A stretch of 54,796 bases of DNA from Rusavskia elegans (taxonomy: Eukaryota; Ascomycota; Lecanoromycetes; Teloschistales; Teloschistaceae): NCBI GenBank assembly GCA_011316305.1, contig SAUG01000022.1, positions 1-54,796 of the forward strand, in the 5' to 3' direction. Position 1 is the first letter of the stretch, and every line of letters begins with the position of its first letter. The translations under genes were made by a program, and so were the position numbers. Under the pieces are notes generated by a model. The model saw nothing but the letters and a program-made list of their open reading frames with translations. It ran no database searches and was not told the DNA's origin. This document shows positions 45,727 through 54,796 of the stretch, in pieces.

Positions 45727-46092
45727 GGCATTGATGGACTGTCAGGGCCTGACGGAAGGCAGTGGTTGTATGGACTTAGAAGTTTTTATCGCCAATCTGG
45801 TTTTGTAACATGAGGTGATCCCATGGTGTTTCCAGCGGCAGCAACGAACTCTTGTGCGGACCGAGTCGCAACTACCATGCCGTATTTACCGTGCTCGACT
45901 TGAAATGATGAAGTTGGGTTGGGAGACGCGTTTTTAGCGCGCCAAGCAAACCTTCGCAGGGATGTCAATTTGCGATTCGAGAAGCCAAATCTCCAACTCA
46001 AAAAGACCTCTATCCTCCTACATTCTGTTGCAGTCCAGATTGTCGTCCCGACTGTGTGTTTTGTCTTTCTAATCTCGGTCGTGTTCGCCAAT
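45727..46092. promoter_or_regulatory. Divergent promoter region, Cys-rich protein / ERV25
   Basis: 366 bp between divergent start codons. Polypyrimidine-rich sequence precedes the ERV25 ATG, as is common for constitutive fungal promoters. Confidence 0.4.
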
Positions 46093-46928
46093 ATGGTCCG
46101 CATTGGCTCTACTGCCAGCACTCTCCTCCTCCTCGCCGCCCTCCCCTTTTCCTCCGCCCTCAAATTCGACCTCCACGCGCACACTGGCCACTCCAACAAA
46201 TACGAACGGTGCATACGGAATTTCGTTGCGAAAGACACTCTAGTGCTGGTCACTGCGATCGTGAGCGGACAGAAAGGAGACGGGCAGATGGTCAACATGC
46301 ATGTTCGTATTGCATTGTGCACACCAGTAGGGCAATGCAGCCACTGACGGGAACCAGATCAAAGATGCCGTTGGAAACGAATATGGAAAACCTAAAGATA
46401 TAGCTGGCGAAACTCGAATGGCTTTTACCTCCCACGCCGACGCCGCCTTTGACGTCTGCTTCGAAAACCAGCTCACCGCCGCCGGTACATCCCAAATGGC
46501 TCTCCCACCCTGTCCCCCTTGCCTGTTCCACAACAATTGACATTGGTCCAATGCACAGGCACCGTAATGAATCCCTCCAAGCACATCGAACTCGACATCG
46601 ATATTGGCGCCGACGCCAGGGATTGGTCCGCCATTCAAGCGCAGGAGAAACTGAAACCGGTGGAGACGGAGTTGAGGAGGATTGAAGAGTTGGTCTCGGA
46701 AGTGGTGGCGGAGATGGATTATCTGAGGACGAGGGAACAGAAGCTGAGGGATACAAACGAGAGTACGAATGAGAGGGTCAAGTGGTTTGCCTTTGGAACA
46801 ATGGGCATGTTGGTGGGCTTGGGGGCGTGGCAGGTGGTTTATTTGAGGGCTTACTTCAGGTATGTGCTCCTCTTCTGAGGATGTGAGGTGATTGCTAACG
46901 TGCGATTAGGAGTAAGCATTTGATATAA
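46093..46928 (+). CDS. ERV25: p24 family cargo receptor Erv25
   Basis: Four exons (46093-46302, 46358-46484, 46559-46859, 46910-46928) give 218 residues. A signal peptide ([20 protein letters not shown]) precedes a GOLD domain starting ALKFDLHAH, with the conserved disulfide pair in YERCIRNF and [10 protein letters not shown] coiled coil ([20 protein letters not shown]) leads to one membrane helix ([20 protein letters not shown]) and a short cytosolic tail YFRSKHLI with a COPI/COPII-type sorting signal. p24 proteins cycle between ER and Golgi and select cargo such as GPI-anchored proteins for COPII vesicles. The introns are 55, 74 and 50 nt. The first donor, GTTCGT, is unusual but keeps phase and the family sequence NMHIKD. 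Confidence 0.93.
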
Positions 46929-47354
46929 ATGGCTTGGTGCTGCCATGAGGAAGGTTCTTGTTCTCTATCTTGATTCATTTTATCACTGGCTTCTTTCTCT
47001 GTGATTCTTCCCAAGACTCCTGGCTGTGAAAGCACCAAGCTGTGATCCTCCCAAGCGGGCCATTCGAAGATCCACTCAGTAGTAAGTGCATCGGTGAGGT
47101 TGGGTCCTGGACATCGACCTATCGACTTTGTCACAATGATCTCAATTAGGAAGAGACAATGTAGTGAACTCGAACGTCAAGTGATTGCAACACAACAGTG
47201 AAGGTAAACCAGATGACGCCAGCGTTTCCGAGCAACCGGTCTTCATCATTCAACCTACCTTACCTAGGCAACAAGTGTTTTCACTTCGAACGATACACAT
47301 TGTATCTGACAGCCCAAGCTGCCTCGTACAATTGTCATATAAGGTGACACTCCA
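46929..47354. other. Intergenic before BTB cluster
   Basis: Nothing recognised. The frame of the first BTB locus is open back to 47185, but that sequence lacks family resemblance. Confidence 0.4.
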
Positions 47355-48162
47355 ATGGATCGTAGCGTTGACGGCGGCGCTGCCGTGCCGCATGCTGCTC
47401 GCTTCTTTCCACGGTGAGTACATGCTTTCACAGCGAAGGCCCGTCACCGCAGCTCTGCTGACTATCGACCCAAGCCTCGTCAGCAGACCGACCGTTGACA
47501 TTCACGTCGGACCTGAACGTGAACTGTTCAAACTCCACCGCGTCATGCTCATAAATCGATCACCTTATTTTGATTCACAACTCGCAGCAGGGGCAAAGGG
47601 ACTGACTTATCCTGCCGTCACGTCAGACACATTTCGCGAATTCGTGATGTGGTTGTAAAACCATCGTCTCGAAACTCCAAACACCACCCTCGGAATCCAA
47701 CAATGCATCTCTTTGAACAAATTTGCACGTACCGTGAGGATGGACGAGCTAGCCAACCACACCATGGACGGAATTCGATCGTACTGTCTTTCGAATCAAA
47801 TGGTTTCTACTGAGGTGGTGGAATTCCTATACGCCCATACAGCCCACATCAAGCTCCGGGTGCTCTTCTGCTTCGACCTAGTCCTGCAAGCTCGTCACAA
47901 TTACATTCGCATGGGCCCCTTAATCGACGCCAGCTTGACTCGCCTCTTGGAACATCGTGGCAGATTTGCGGTGGATTTCGCGAAACTCTTGGCTCACTGC
48001 ACAAGCAACAGAATCACTTGGAACCCTGGCCGTACGTTCCAGAAAGAGTTCGACTGCTTGTTCCATACCCACCTCCATTCCACCGAATGTGACGTCAATG
48101 TTGCGCCTCGGAATCAATTTGCGGCAACAAAAATCCGCGAGGCATTTCAGTGCATGCATTGA
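47355..48162 (+). pseudogene. BTB/POZ-domain gene with one in-frame stop codon
   Basis: Two exons (47355-47413, 47475-48162) give a 248-codon frame interrupted only by TAA at 47656-47658. The BTB start PTVDIHVGPERELFKLHRVM and NRSPYFDSQLAAG is followed by FREFVMWL, the stop, and then NHRLETPNTT in the same frame. The third paralogue reads HWLYGHRLET there, so the stop replaces a Tyr codon (TAC or TAT to TAA). The downstream part is otherwise intact, including LCFDLVLQARHNY-like helices and a C-terminal CLFHTHLHSTEC motif. The intron (61 nt, phase 2) sits where the two intact neighbours have theirs. It could be a young pseudogene, a strain allele, or a readthrough gene. Confidence 0.8.
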
Positions 48163-48988
48163 TGGTAGAGAGGGGATGATGAGAAATGAGAGGGTAGATG
48201 GAAGGTATGTGGCAACTATTCCAAGGTACTCTATGGTTCTGACCAACTGTATAGATCGGCTGTCAAGACAAAATGGGATGGGACTGTTACTGCGGTCTAG
48301 TGTATCATAGCTGTCCGCCTCACTCTTCCGACCATGGACGATGGGCAAAACGTAGGCTTATGTGGAATGGAAGTAGATTAGGACAAGAAGAAGTAGTCAT
48401 CCGTCCCATGTCAGAGCGGATCGGCATAAACGGAGGTGGATGGGCTGAGTCCATTCAAAAGTTCACACCATCCACTTCCTGTGTCAGTCATACTAGGATG
48501 CTCTGCTACAACCTTCATACCGACCAATGTTATTGCTGGAATGGCAGAGGTTGTTTTAATGGTCTGCGTACTCACGCTTTTGAGGATTTGGTCATGTCGT
48601 CTCGTCAAAGCTTGACGGAGAGGTCTGTCTCTCTTTCGTCCAAAGGCTGGATTCCAATCAACAGATCGGTGAATGAAACTGGGTAAGCGAGAACATCAAA
48701 GGTGGGGTCCTTTCTTGTTCCTCAACGAATCGAAGTATGTTGTATCATGGCTGATCAGTTCTGTTACGACCCAAGCATATATTCTAATGTTGGTCCGGTG
48801 GCTTCGACATGACAACTTCCAATCCTCTCTGATTGTAAGGGAGGCCAGTCTCGAACCGTACGGATCAAGAGTTGGAACTGATCAACGTCATGTGAGCTTC
48901 CCTTCTCCCCATCATTGCCGTTGTCATCGCATCATGTTCAGCCACCTGATGCCGCAAGATTTGCCAGCTATACTGCACGCTTGCCGCA
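48163..48988. other. Intergenic within BTB cluster
   Basis: No gene is supported. A 137-codon plus-strand open frame (48273-48686) is Cys/Ser-rich but matches nothing. Confidence 0.4.
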
Positions 48989-50143
48989 ATGTCTGAGACA
49001 GCAGCAACGGATCAGGTGCCGCCCTTCGGATCAACTGCTGAGTGCGTCTGAGCCTACCACTCATTTTGCAAGCACTGACGTCGATCTAGCCTCCTCACGA
49101 GTAGAATGGTCACCGTTCTTGCCGGGCCGGAACGCGTACCCTACCATGTCCATCATGACGTCCTCTGTAACCGATCGGCCCATTGCCGAGCAGCACTCCA
49201 GGGCCCCTTCACTGAGGCACAGTCTGGCCAAATCGCATTTCCCGAGGAACAACCATACACCATCAAGCTCTTCCTTCATTGGGTGTATCAGCTTAATCTC
49301 CATCCCTGTCGCAACCCCGTGGATCTCCAACACTATATCTCTCTGATGAGCTTCGCCCGCAGTATCCTTCTAGAGGAACTCCAAAACGCTTGCATGGATT
49401 TCATCCGTACGGCCTTCCGCAACAAGCCCCAGGACCGGGAAGCCCCTACCATCTGCGGTAAAGATCTATCTCTGGCGTATGAGACGACTCCCGAGCTTCG
49501 CAAGCTTCGATTCTTCATGTGTTTCCAGGTCGCACTCCAGCTGACCACGAAAGTCCAGAGCGAGGATTCGGATTGGATGGATGAACATCTTGCCCAGCTT
49601 TTGGAGCAAGGCGGTGATCTTGCGTTGGATCTGCCAAAGCTCTTGGTCTACTGCAGTGGCTTGAGACTGTCTACTTCTAATGGCTGGCCACCCGAGACTG
49701 AACGAAATCCGCACTCCGGTACGTACACTTTCGATCGTGCTCTGATGCTTGGCTAATAGCACTTGACAGAAGCCGCTGCTGGTCAAAACGTGCCCACGTC
49801 ATGGACTCGTTATCGTTCTCGGAGGTGTGGGAATGGCATCAACCCGTCGGACAATTTCAATGATGTCATCCATCCTGGTCCTGCACCTGAAGACTGGGCG
49901 TATGGAGCTCTTCGATGGACCCAGCCACAGGCTGAATCGGACCTGGGGCTTCAAGCTTTGACTCTGTTGCGCGCCTACAACTGCCTGTTTCACGAGCATC
50001 ACGGGGCTGCGACCTGTAGCAGCGCCAAGGTAGAAGAGAGTGTCCGTAGTAGCATTAGCAAGGCATGGCAATGCTTCGACAAGAAGCAGGTGTCCGTGGA
50101 TAGGAAAGGGGATACTGGTGGCGATCTGGGGAAATCCCCCTAG
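48989..50143 (+). CDS. BTB/POZ-domain protein
   Basis: Three exons (48989-49041, 49090-49718, 49770-50143) give 351 residues. After an 18-residue N-tail the BTB fold starts MVTVLAGPERVPYHVHHDVL with CNRSAHCRAAL, IAFPEEQPYTIKLFLHWVYQ and LMSFARSILLEELQNACMDF. A helical region follows (KDLSLAYETTPELRKLRFFM, LLEQGGDLALDLPKLLVYCS). The third exon ends with a variable segment and NCLFHEHHGAATC. BTB domains dimerise and often recruit Cullin-3, but this fungal type lacks Kelch or MATH partners and its role is unknown. The first intron (48 nt, phase 2) matches its two neighbours, supporting tandem duplication. Confidence 0.88.
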
Positions 50144-50708
50144 GGTAAGACGACATAGGAGAACTCTTCAACAGATTGGGAGCTTGAAACAAAGATGAAA
50201 GCAGGGAACATACGCCGAGTGGCAAGCAGAGCCTAAATACCAGTTTATAGGCAACTGATGAATCGGGAAAGTATTTTCTTTGCATACTGACGACATTCCA
50301 TCTGTCCTCTGTGGTCGGGGTATGGACCGTGTTCAACACATGGTGAATCAGGATCACATTCACTGCCCCAGCCACATTACTACCTGATGTGCTCATTTTG
50401 GTTTGGTCTCACCACAATCTTTTCATTTACATCCACACATCTACCTATTGCCTCACATGTCATCGATATCAAAGTTGGAGGTCTTCGAAACAAATGCTGT
50501 CAAGCACGTCTATGTTGGATGCTGCATGAGTGTGTGAGTACTCGAACATCAAATTTCGGAAAGCTCGTCGGAGTGGTGTTGGGTGAGTCTAACCCTCTTA
50601 CATTGCTTCAAATTCTCAGGCTTCGCTATGTAGGAATTAACGTGATGTCACGGAGTAGCTGCACCTGATGGTCTTTACACATCTTGAGGCCGCAACGACT
50701 ATTCAATC
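50144..50708. other. Intergenic within BTB cluster
   Basis: Nothing recognised beyond short open frames. It presumably holds the promoter of the third BTB gene. Confidence 0.4.
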
Positions 50709-51552
50709 ATGGGGTCTAAACGTTTCATCGAGTGAGTTTTGACATTCTCCTCGTGTCACGAGTGTCTTCTGCTTGCTGAACCAGTCTTGCAGGCTTCTAG
50801 GTGGCCCAGTCGTCACTGTAACTGTCGGAAAGAATCGTAGCTCCTACACCCTGCACCGCGATCTTCTCTATGAACGGTCTGCCTATTTCCGAGCAGCGCT
50901 TCTGGGTCAGTTTCAGGAAGCTCAGAACGGCCTCGTCGAACTTCCGGACGAGCAAGAGACAACATTCAAGTGCTTCGTTCATTGGCTGTATGGGCACAGG
51001 CTTGAAACGTTTGTTTCAGATGAGGATTATAGAGGCCGTATCGCGCTGATGTGCTTCGCGCGCACTATACTCCTAGAAGAGTTGCAAAATGAGTGTATGG
51101 ACTCAATTCGTGGATGCTTTTATAAGAGGAAATTATTTGGAACCCGCCTCACCGTGGCAGCTAAAGACATTTCCTTAGCCTACGACACGTTTCCAGAGCT
51201 CCCTACGCTCCGCCTGTTTGTCTGCATCGAAGCAGCATTGCAACTCCGATGCAAGACCATGAAAGAGCTAACGAGTGGTACGGACGGGGATCTTTTTCAA
51301 CTTGTGGACCAGGGCGGTGACTTCGCTACGGATCTCACTAAGCTACTTGTTTATCACTCTAATGGTCGTCCTCACTATCATGTGGCAGCCGGAGCAACAA
51401 CGTCGGGGGACTACAATTGCATGTATCATACACACGATTCAAGCGACAGCTGCCAAAACTCTGGTAAAAAGTCTAACGATGCAACAACTGCTCTGATTGT
51501 CGGCGCGACGCGCTACTTGACTAAGAAACAGACATCCAATACCAGCAAGTAG
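50709..51552 (+). CDS. BTB/POZ-domain protein
   Basis: Two exons (50709-50731, 50793-51552; intron 61 nt, phase 2) give 260 residues. An eight-codon first exon (MGSKRFIE) joins LLGGPVVTVTVGKNRSSYTL and HRDLLYERSAYFRAALLGQF, a canonical BTB beginning. VELPDEQETTFKCFVHWLYG, MCFARTILLEELQNECMDSI and KDISLAYDTFPELPTLRLFV follow. The C-terminus has LVDQGGDFATDLTKLLVYHS and the motif NCMYHTHDSSDSC. It is the most compact of the three tandem copies and the best reference for reading the broken first copy. A possible role as a Cullin-3 adaptor is family-level inference only. Confidence 0.9.
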
Positions 51553-52110
51553 TCAATGGGCAGGACGGAAAATGGCCTTTTCTGTATGCTATCTCAGCGG
51601 GCAAAACCAAGCGGAGCCAATGTCCTCGACATGTGCCAACGAGACTTTGATCGAGATGAGTCACCTATGCTACGTATTCCATGCAAGGGCAGCGCACAGA
51701 ATTTGGGTGATTCTTGAGGCATTTACAGCATATTGCCGGGGGGGGGGGTCACAGGAGGATTAAATCGCCGAAACCCGTTTTTTCCTCCGCCCCATCTCCG
51801 AAACCAACTTTGAAGAAGATTTGGCCTGCAAATACGGGCTGCAATCTTCACCCTATCTTTCTGCACAGAGCGGCCTATGTACGTACACCAAATGCTTTTG
51901 GCGAGGAACTGGCCGTAGATACAGTCATATCTCGATGGAAAGCACCGGCATCAATGCTAGCGTGTACACTTCTCAGAATTAAAGCTTTGTAGGTCCTTTT
52001 TCCTTAGAATGAACTCTGGATTACACTCTTCGTTGATGACAGAGGCCTGCGTTCAAGCCCACAAGCTTTACCATACCTTCACACCCAGCCGAATTTCCAA
52101 GAGTTTCACC
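51553..52110. other. Intergenic with an 11-base G run
   Basis: A homopolymer of 11 G lies at 51738-51748. The flanking sequence shows no gene. Confidence 0.45.
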
Positions 52111-53170
52111 ATGCCTACTGTTGATCACCACCCAGCCCGGGAGAAGTCGGAACAAGAAGCTGTCGAGGTTCCTTTCCCAGGAGAATATACGTGGCCAAAA
52201 CCAATCCCCCTGAACCCCGAATCTGGCGGGTTTATCCATCTCGCTCAAACAGCTGACCAGACTACCAAGAAAACATGGCAGACAGCGAACATCTGGGGTT
52301 CCGCCACGACGACCGTGTCGGGCAGCAAAGAGACGAATTTGATGTTCCTAGGCCAGACACGGGAAATCATTGAGGATGATAGGTTTGGGGTGGTACAGGA
52401 CTTGCAGTACATGAAAAGGATGCACGGAAAGATGACGCGAATCATTCGTTTTGACTGTATCTCGACGTCTGATACTGCGTATATCATCAAGGCCACAGTC
52501 TACGAATTGAAGAACGAACAACCCAAACTCCCACGAAGATAGATCCCGAGACAGCGGGGAGACCTTTAATCAAGCTCGAGTTGGTTGGCCGGGTGGACCT
52601 GATGAGACAGGAGGGACCGTTGCCTATGGATTTGGCCAACAACATACGAATCATACCCCTGAAATCGAGTTCGTCAACCGCAGATCCGGGGATCGTTATT
52701 GCATTATTCGTCTCTTCGAACCATGAAAACCCAGTACAGATTACCATAGCGAGTCTCACTATTCGTGATGGGACATTAAGCGCTACAATCGACGAGAAGA
52801 CTTACAACGACATCCCTCTTCCGCAATCCGTCAAATCATTTACAGTTCAGGATCAAGCGGAGCCTGGTATTACGTTAGTTGATTTCAAACCCGATCCCTC
52901 CATCATCAAAACGTCGATGGTCGTGGAACATATCGTCCCCCGTACACAGTCCCAATGGCAAAGGCATACATTCGAAGACACTTTCGACACCACCGCCACT
53001 AGCGATGCTTGGTCTATCCTCGTATGTCCTTCCCTCCTTTTCTCCAAAAGAGTTACCCTTCGCCTGCTAAAGATGGTCTCCACCGAACCTTATTCGGCCC
53101 AATAATCCCTCTCGCATAACCAAATTTAATTCAGACACTCTTAGCCTACCTTTTCGATTTGGCGGAGTAG
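52111..53170 (+). CDS. Unrecognised protein; short intron or frameshift at 52498-52538
   Basis: The proposed exons (52111-52497, 52539-53021, 53135-53170) give 301 residues. The first part reads MPTVDHHPAREKSEQEAVEV, FPGEYTWPKPIPLNPESGGF, TWQTANIWGSATTTVSGSKE and FLGQTREIIEDDRFGVVQDL. The frame then changes. IDPETAGRPLIKLELVGRVD and NIRIIPLKSSSSTADPGIVI read well in the next frame, and an intron of only 41 nt (GTCTAC...CGAAG) fits the phase exactly. A one-base indel is the alternative. A 113-nt third intron links DAWSIL to TLLAYLFDLAE, while without it the frame would stop at 53105. The composition suggests a soluble beta-rich protein. I do not recognise the family. Confidence 0.55.
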
Positions 53171-53222
53171 GCATCCAATACCTCCACTGCCAGCCAACTC
53201 CTATATCCCACCAATATACAAG

Positions 53223-54038
53223 ATGATAGGCTTGGTGTCCGGATATTTCTGCTTACCGCGAGCTTCTGAATCGGAGACCTTAGCAGGCGAAGCGATAACT
53301 CTTTCTCCACCACCGCTTCGTATTTCAAACCCTAACATACATTACCAGGTCGGCAACATCCTCTCCCTCCCCAACCAATCAACTCAACTCCTAGGCCTCA
53401 ACTCTTCCTTCCCTTATTTCCAACTCCGTCTTTACGCCCACTCCCCCAGCAACAAAAGCTTCCGCCTCCTAAGCACCCACACCTGCACCTCATCTCATAC
53501 CAATTCAACCTTCGTCCACAACTACCCAACGGCTCTCCTCCCCTCTTACCCACCCGCCAAACCCGGCCTCGACGTCCTGGACATCTCCCTTCTCAAAACC
53601 AAAATCCCAACAGCCAACCCAGCTGGAAATGGATACAAACTCCTCTTCCGCACCCACCGCCGCACCACTTCCCACCGCACAGCCGGCACACCAAATTTCG
53701 CCTCCCACGACGAATGTTTCGAATACGAAATCGATGACGAGCTTGCTAGGGAGGATGGGTATAGAAGCCTCAAATGGCTTCGCACCACAACGCCCGGCGG
53801 TTTCAAACCAGCCATCTTGGAAATCTTCACCTGGTACGGCGATCTTAGTGCCCGGTTGTTCGCGCCGCCGAGAAGGGGGAGGTATGGTGAGTATCAGCTT
53901 CTGGGCATGCGGAGGTTATTGGAGGACGGAATAGAGAACAGGCAGGATCGGGAGGGCGAGGGAGAGGGCCGGGAGGAAATTATCAATTGGGGTGATGTGG
54001 GCTGGGTAGATTCGAATGGCTTGGAAATGGGGAGGTGA
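53223..54038 (+). CDS. Unrecognised protein, 271 residues
   Basis: A single open exon begins MIGLVSGYFCLPRASESETL, only 52 bp after the preceding gene's proposed stop. The N-terminal half is Ser/Thr/Pro-rich (LSLPNQSTQLLGLNSSFPYF). The C-terminal half has more conserved-looking sequence: DECFEYEIDDELAREDGYRS, LKWLRTTTPGGFKPAILEIF, TWYGDLSARLFAPPRRGRYG and YQLLGMRRLLEDGIEN, with a charged end. The initial hydrophobic stretch is short and not a convincing signal peptide. I do not recognise a domain. Possibly an upstream exon is missing, because the start sits close to the previous gene. Confidence 0.6.
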   Translation: MIGLVSGYFCLPRASESETLAGEAITLSPPPLRISNPNIHYQVGNILSLPNQSTQLLGLNSSFPYFQLRLYAHSPSNKSFRLLSTHTCTSSHTNSTFVHNYPTALLPSYPPAKPGLDVLDISLLKTKIPTANPAGNGYKLLFRTHRRTTSHRTAGTPNFASHDECFEYEIDDELAREDGYRSLKWLRTTTPGGFKPAILEIFTWYGDLSARLFAPPRRGRYGEYQLLGMRRLLEDGIENRQDREGEGEGREEIINWGDVGWVDSNGLEMGR

Positions 54039-54338
54039 GAGCGAGAAGAGGGACGGAAAGGGAGATTAGGGATGCGTGGGCAGGGTTTGGTTTGAAAAGA
54101 TGGATTGAAGGGCGTTGGGATAGAATTAGAGGTGCCTGAAGGTAGAGCGTGCGGTTGCTTAAACTTTCAAAGTGGTTAATTCTCTTAAGCGTGGGAAGAA
54201 AGAAAATAAGGGTTCGCGTACCAACTATATCTCTTCATACTTACTCTCATTGTCGATCATATGCCCCTGTCTCTGGAAGAGCCGAAGGAATATCCATCCT
54301 TAAGCAACACTATCACCAGTTCTATCATCCATCGCTCA

Positions 54339-54478
54339 TAACCAACCAACCAACCAACCAACCCTACCCTACCCTCATCTCATCTCATCACCCCAACACC
54401 CAACTCAAAGCCCAACCCTTTAGGCACCTACCCACCAACCCACCAACCCACCAACCCACCAACCCACCAACCCACCCA
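54339..54478. repeat. CCAA and CCCACCAA tandem repeats
   Basis: Consecutive CCAA units occur at about 54339-54362. After a CCCTA and CATCT interlude, five to six copies of the octamer CCCACCAA occur at about 54431-54478. The complement is G/T-rich (TTGGTGGG) and could form G-quadruplexes. Confidence 0.8.
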
Positions 54479-54763
54479 ACCCACCGCTCAAACACACCTC
54501 CGTCCCCGTCCCCATTCTCATTCCCACAACCCAAACATAACATCCACCCAACAACCTCCCTCCAGCCAACAAAGCCCACCTCCCCTTCCCTCCACCTCCA
54601 GCTACGTCCAACATAGATAGATCGCATAAAAGTTACAATATCCAGTACAAGAACACCGAAACCAAAATTGGCCAAAAGTATGAGGGTAGGATACCCATTC
54701 CTCATCGCCGCTTCGGAATGAAGAATGAAGAATGAAGAGATTGCATTCAAGGGCGCACAGCTA

Positions 54764-54784
54764 GGGGGGGGGGGGGGGGGGGGG
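54764..54784 (+). repeat. 21-base poly-G run
   Basis: An uninterrupted G homopolymer lies 12 bases from the window end. It may be natural or an assembly/sequencing artefact, since two-colour chemistry produces false poly-G. Confidence 0.85.
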
Positions 54785-54796
54785 TTTTTGATGGGG

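Larger units (their letters stand above)
54039..54796. other. Low-complexity window end
   Basis: Short tandem arrays and homopolymers dominate. Proline/threonine-type open frames here are products of the repeats, not genes. Three AATGAAG units lie near 54718-54738. Confidence 0.6.

Noticed and set aside
54431..54478. Possible telomeric repeat
   Set aside because: The unit TTGGTGGG is not the fungal TTAGGG repeat, and the array is short and internal.
1..54796. CRISPR arrays, bacterial operons, prophage or insertion sequences
   Set aside because: The window is eukaryotic with spliced genes. No regularly spaced direct repeats, transposase or integrase was seen.

Overview
This window is nuclear DNA of a filamentous ascomycete. 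Most genes are split by short GT-AG introns of about 45 to 110 nt, often with a CTAAC or CTGAC-like branch point. The gene set is typically fungal: a Cpc2/RACK1 scaffold with a snoRNA in an intron, COX9, Erv25, Tfb5, an Nce102-like MARVEL protein and a Dal5-type permease. The accessory families (BTB proteins with a Cys/His tail, C2H2 zinc-finger proteins, an F-box-like protein, a DUF7872-like secreted protein) suggest Dothideomycetes, perhaps Mycosphaerellales. That placement is inference from family resemblance only.

Layout. 1.4-5.3 kb: a DUF4334 protein and an allantoate-type MFS permease. 5.3-10.4 kb: gene-poor DNA with a decayed repeat array. 10.4-17.7 kb: a secreted protein, a C2H2 protein, a decayed zinc-finger gene, an F-box-like protein, 2 kb of AT-rich DNA, tRNA-Asn and a wrecked small secreted-protein gene. 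18.8-33.9 kb is mainly housekeeping: a mitochondrial TPR protein, RACK1 with an intronic U24-like snoRNA, COX9, a Mim2-like protein, a Cys-rich putative DNA-binding protein, a MARVEL protein, an SRAP (HMCES/YedK) DNA-crosslink protein, and a 945-residue fusion of a degenerate isochorismatase, an AlkB-type dioxygenase and a GST-C-like tail. 34.6-46.9 kb: an enoyl-CoA hydratase/dienoyl-CoA isomerase, a PPxY membrane protein, Tfb5, a methyltransferase-like protein, a large secreted protein, a putative mitochondrial protein, a conserved Cys-rich protein and Erv25. 47.3-51.6 kb: three tandem BTB genes, the first broken by one stop codon. 52.1-54.0 kb: two unrecognised genes, then low-complexity sequence ending in a 21-base G run.

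These are eukaryotic single genes rather than operons, so functional links are limited. Notable pairings are the divergent COX9/Mim2-like pair, which shares a 377-bp promoter region, and two predicted DNA-damage proteins (SRAP and AlkB fusion) that lie close together on the same strand. Exon boundaries were worked out by eye from splice motifs, reading phase and family resemblance. No search was run.
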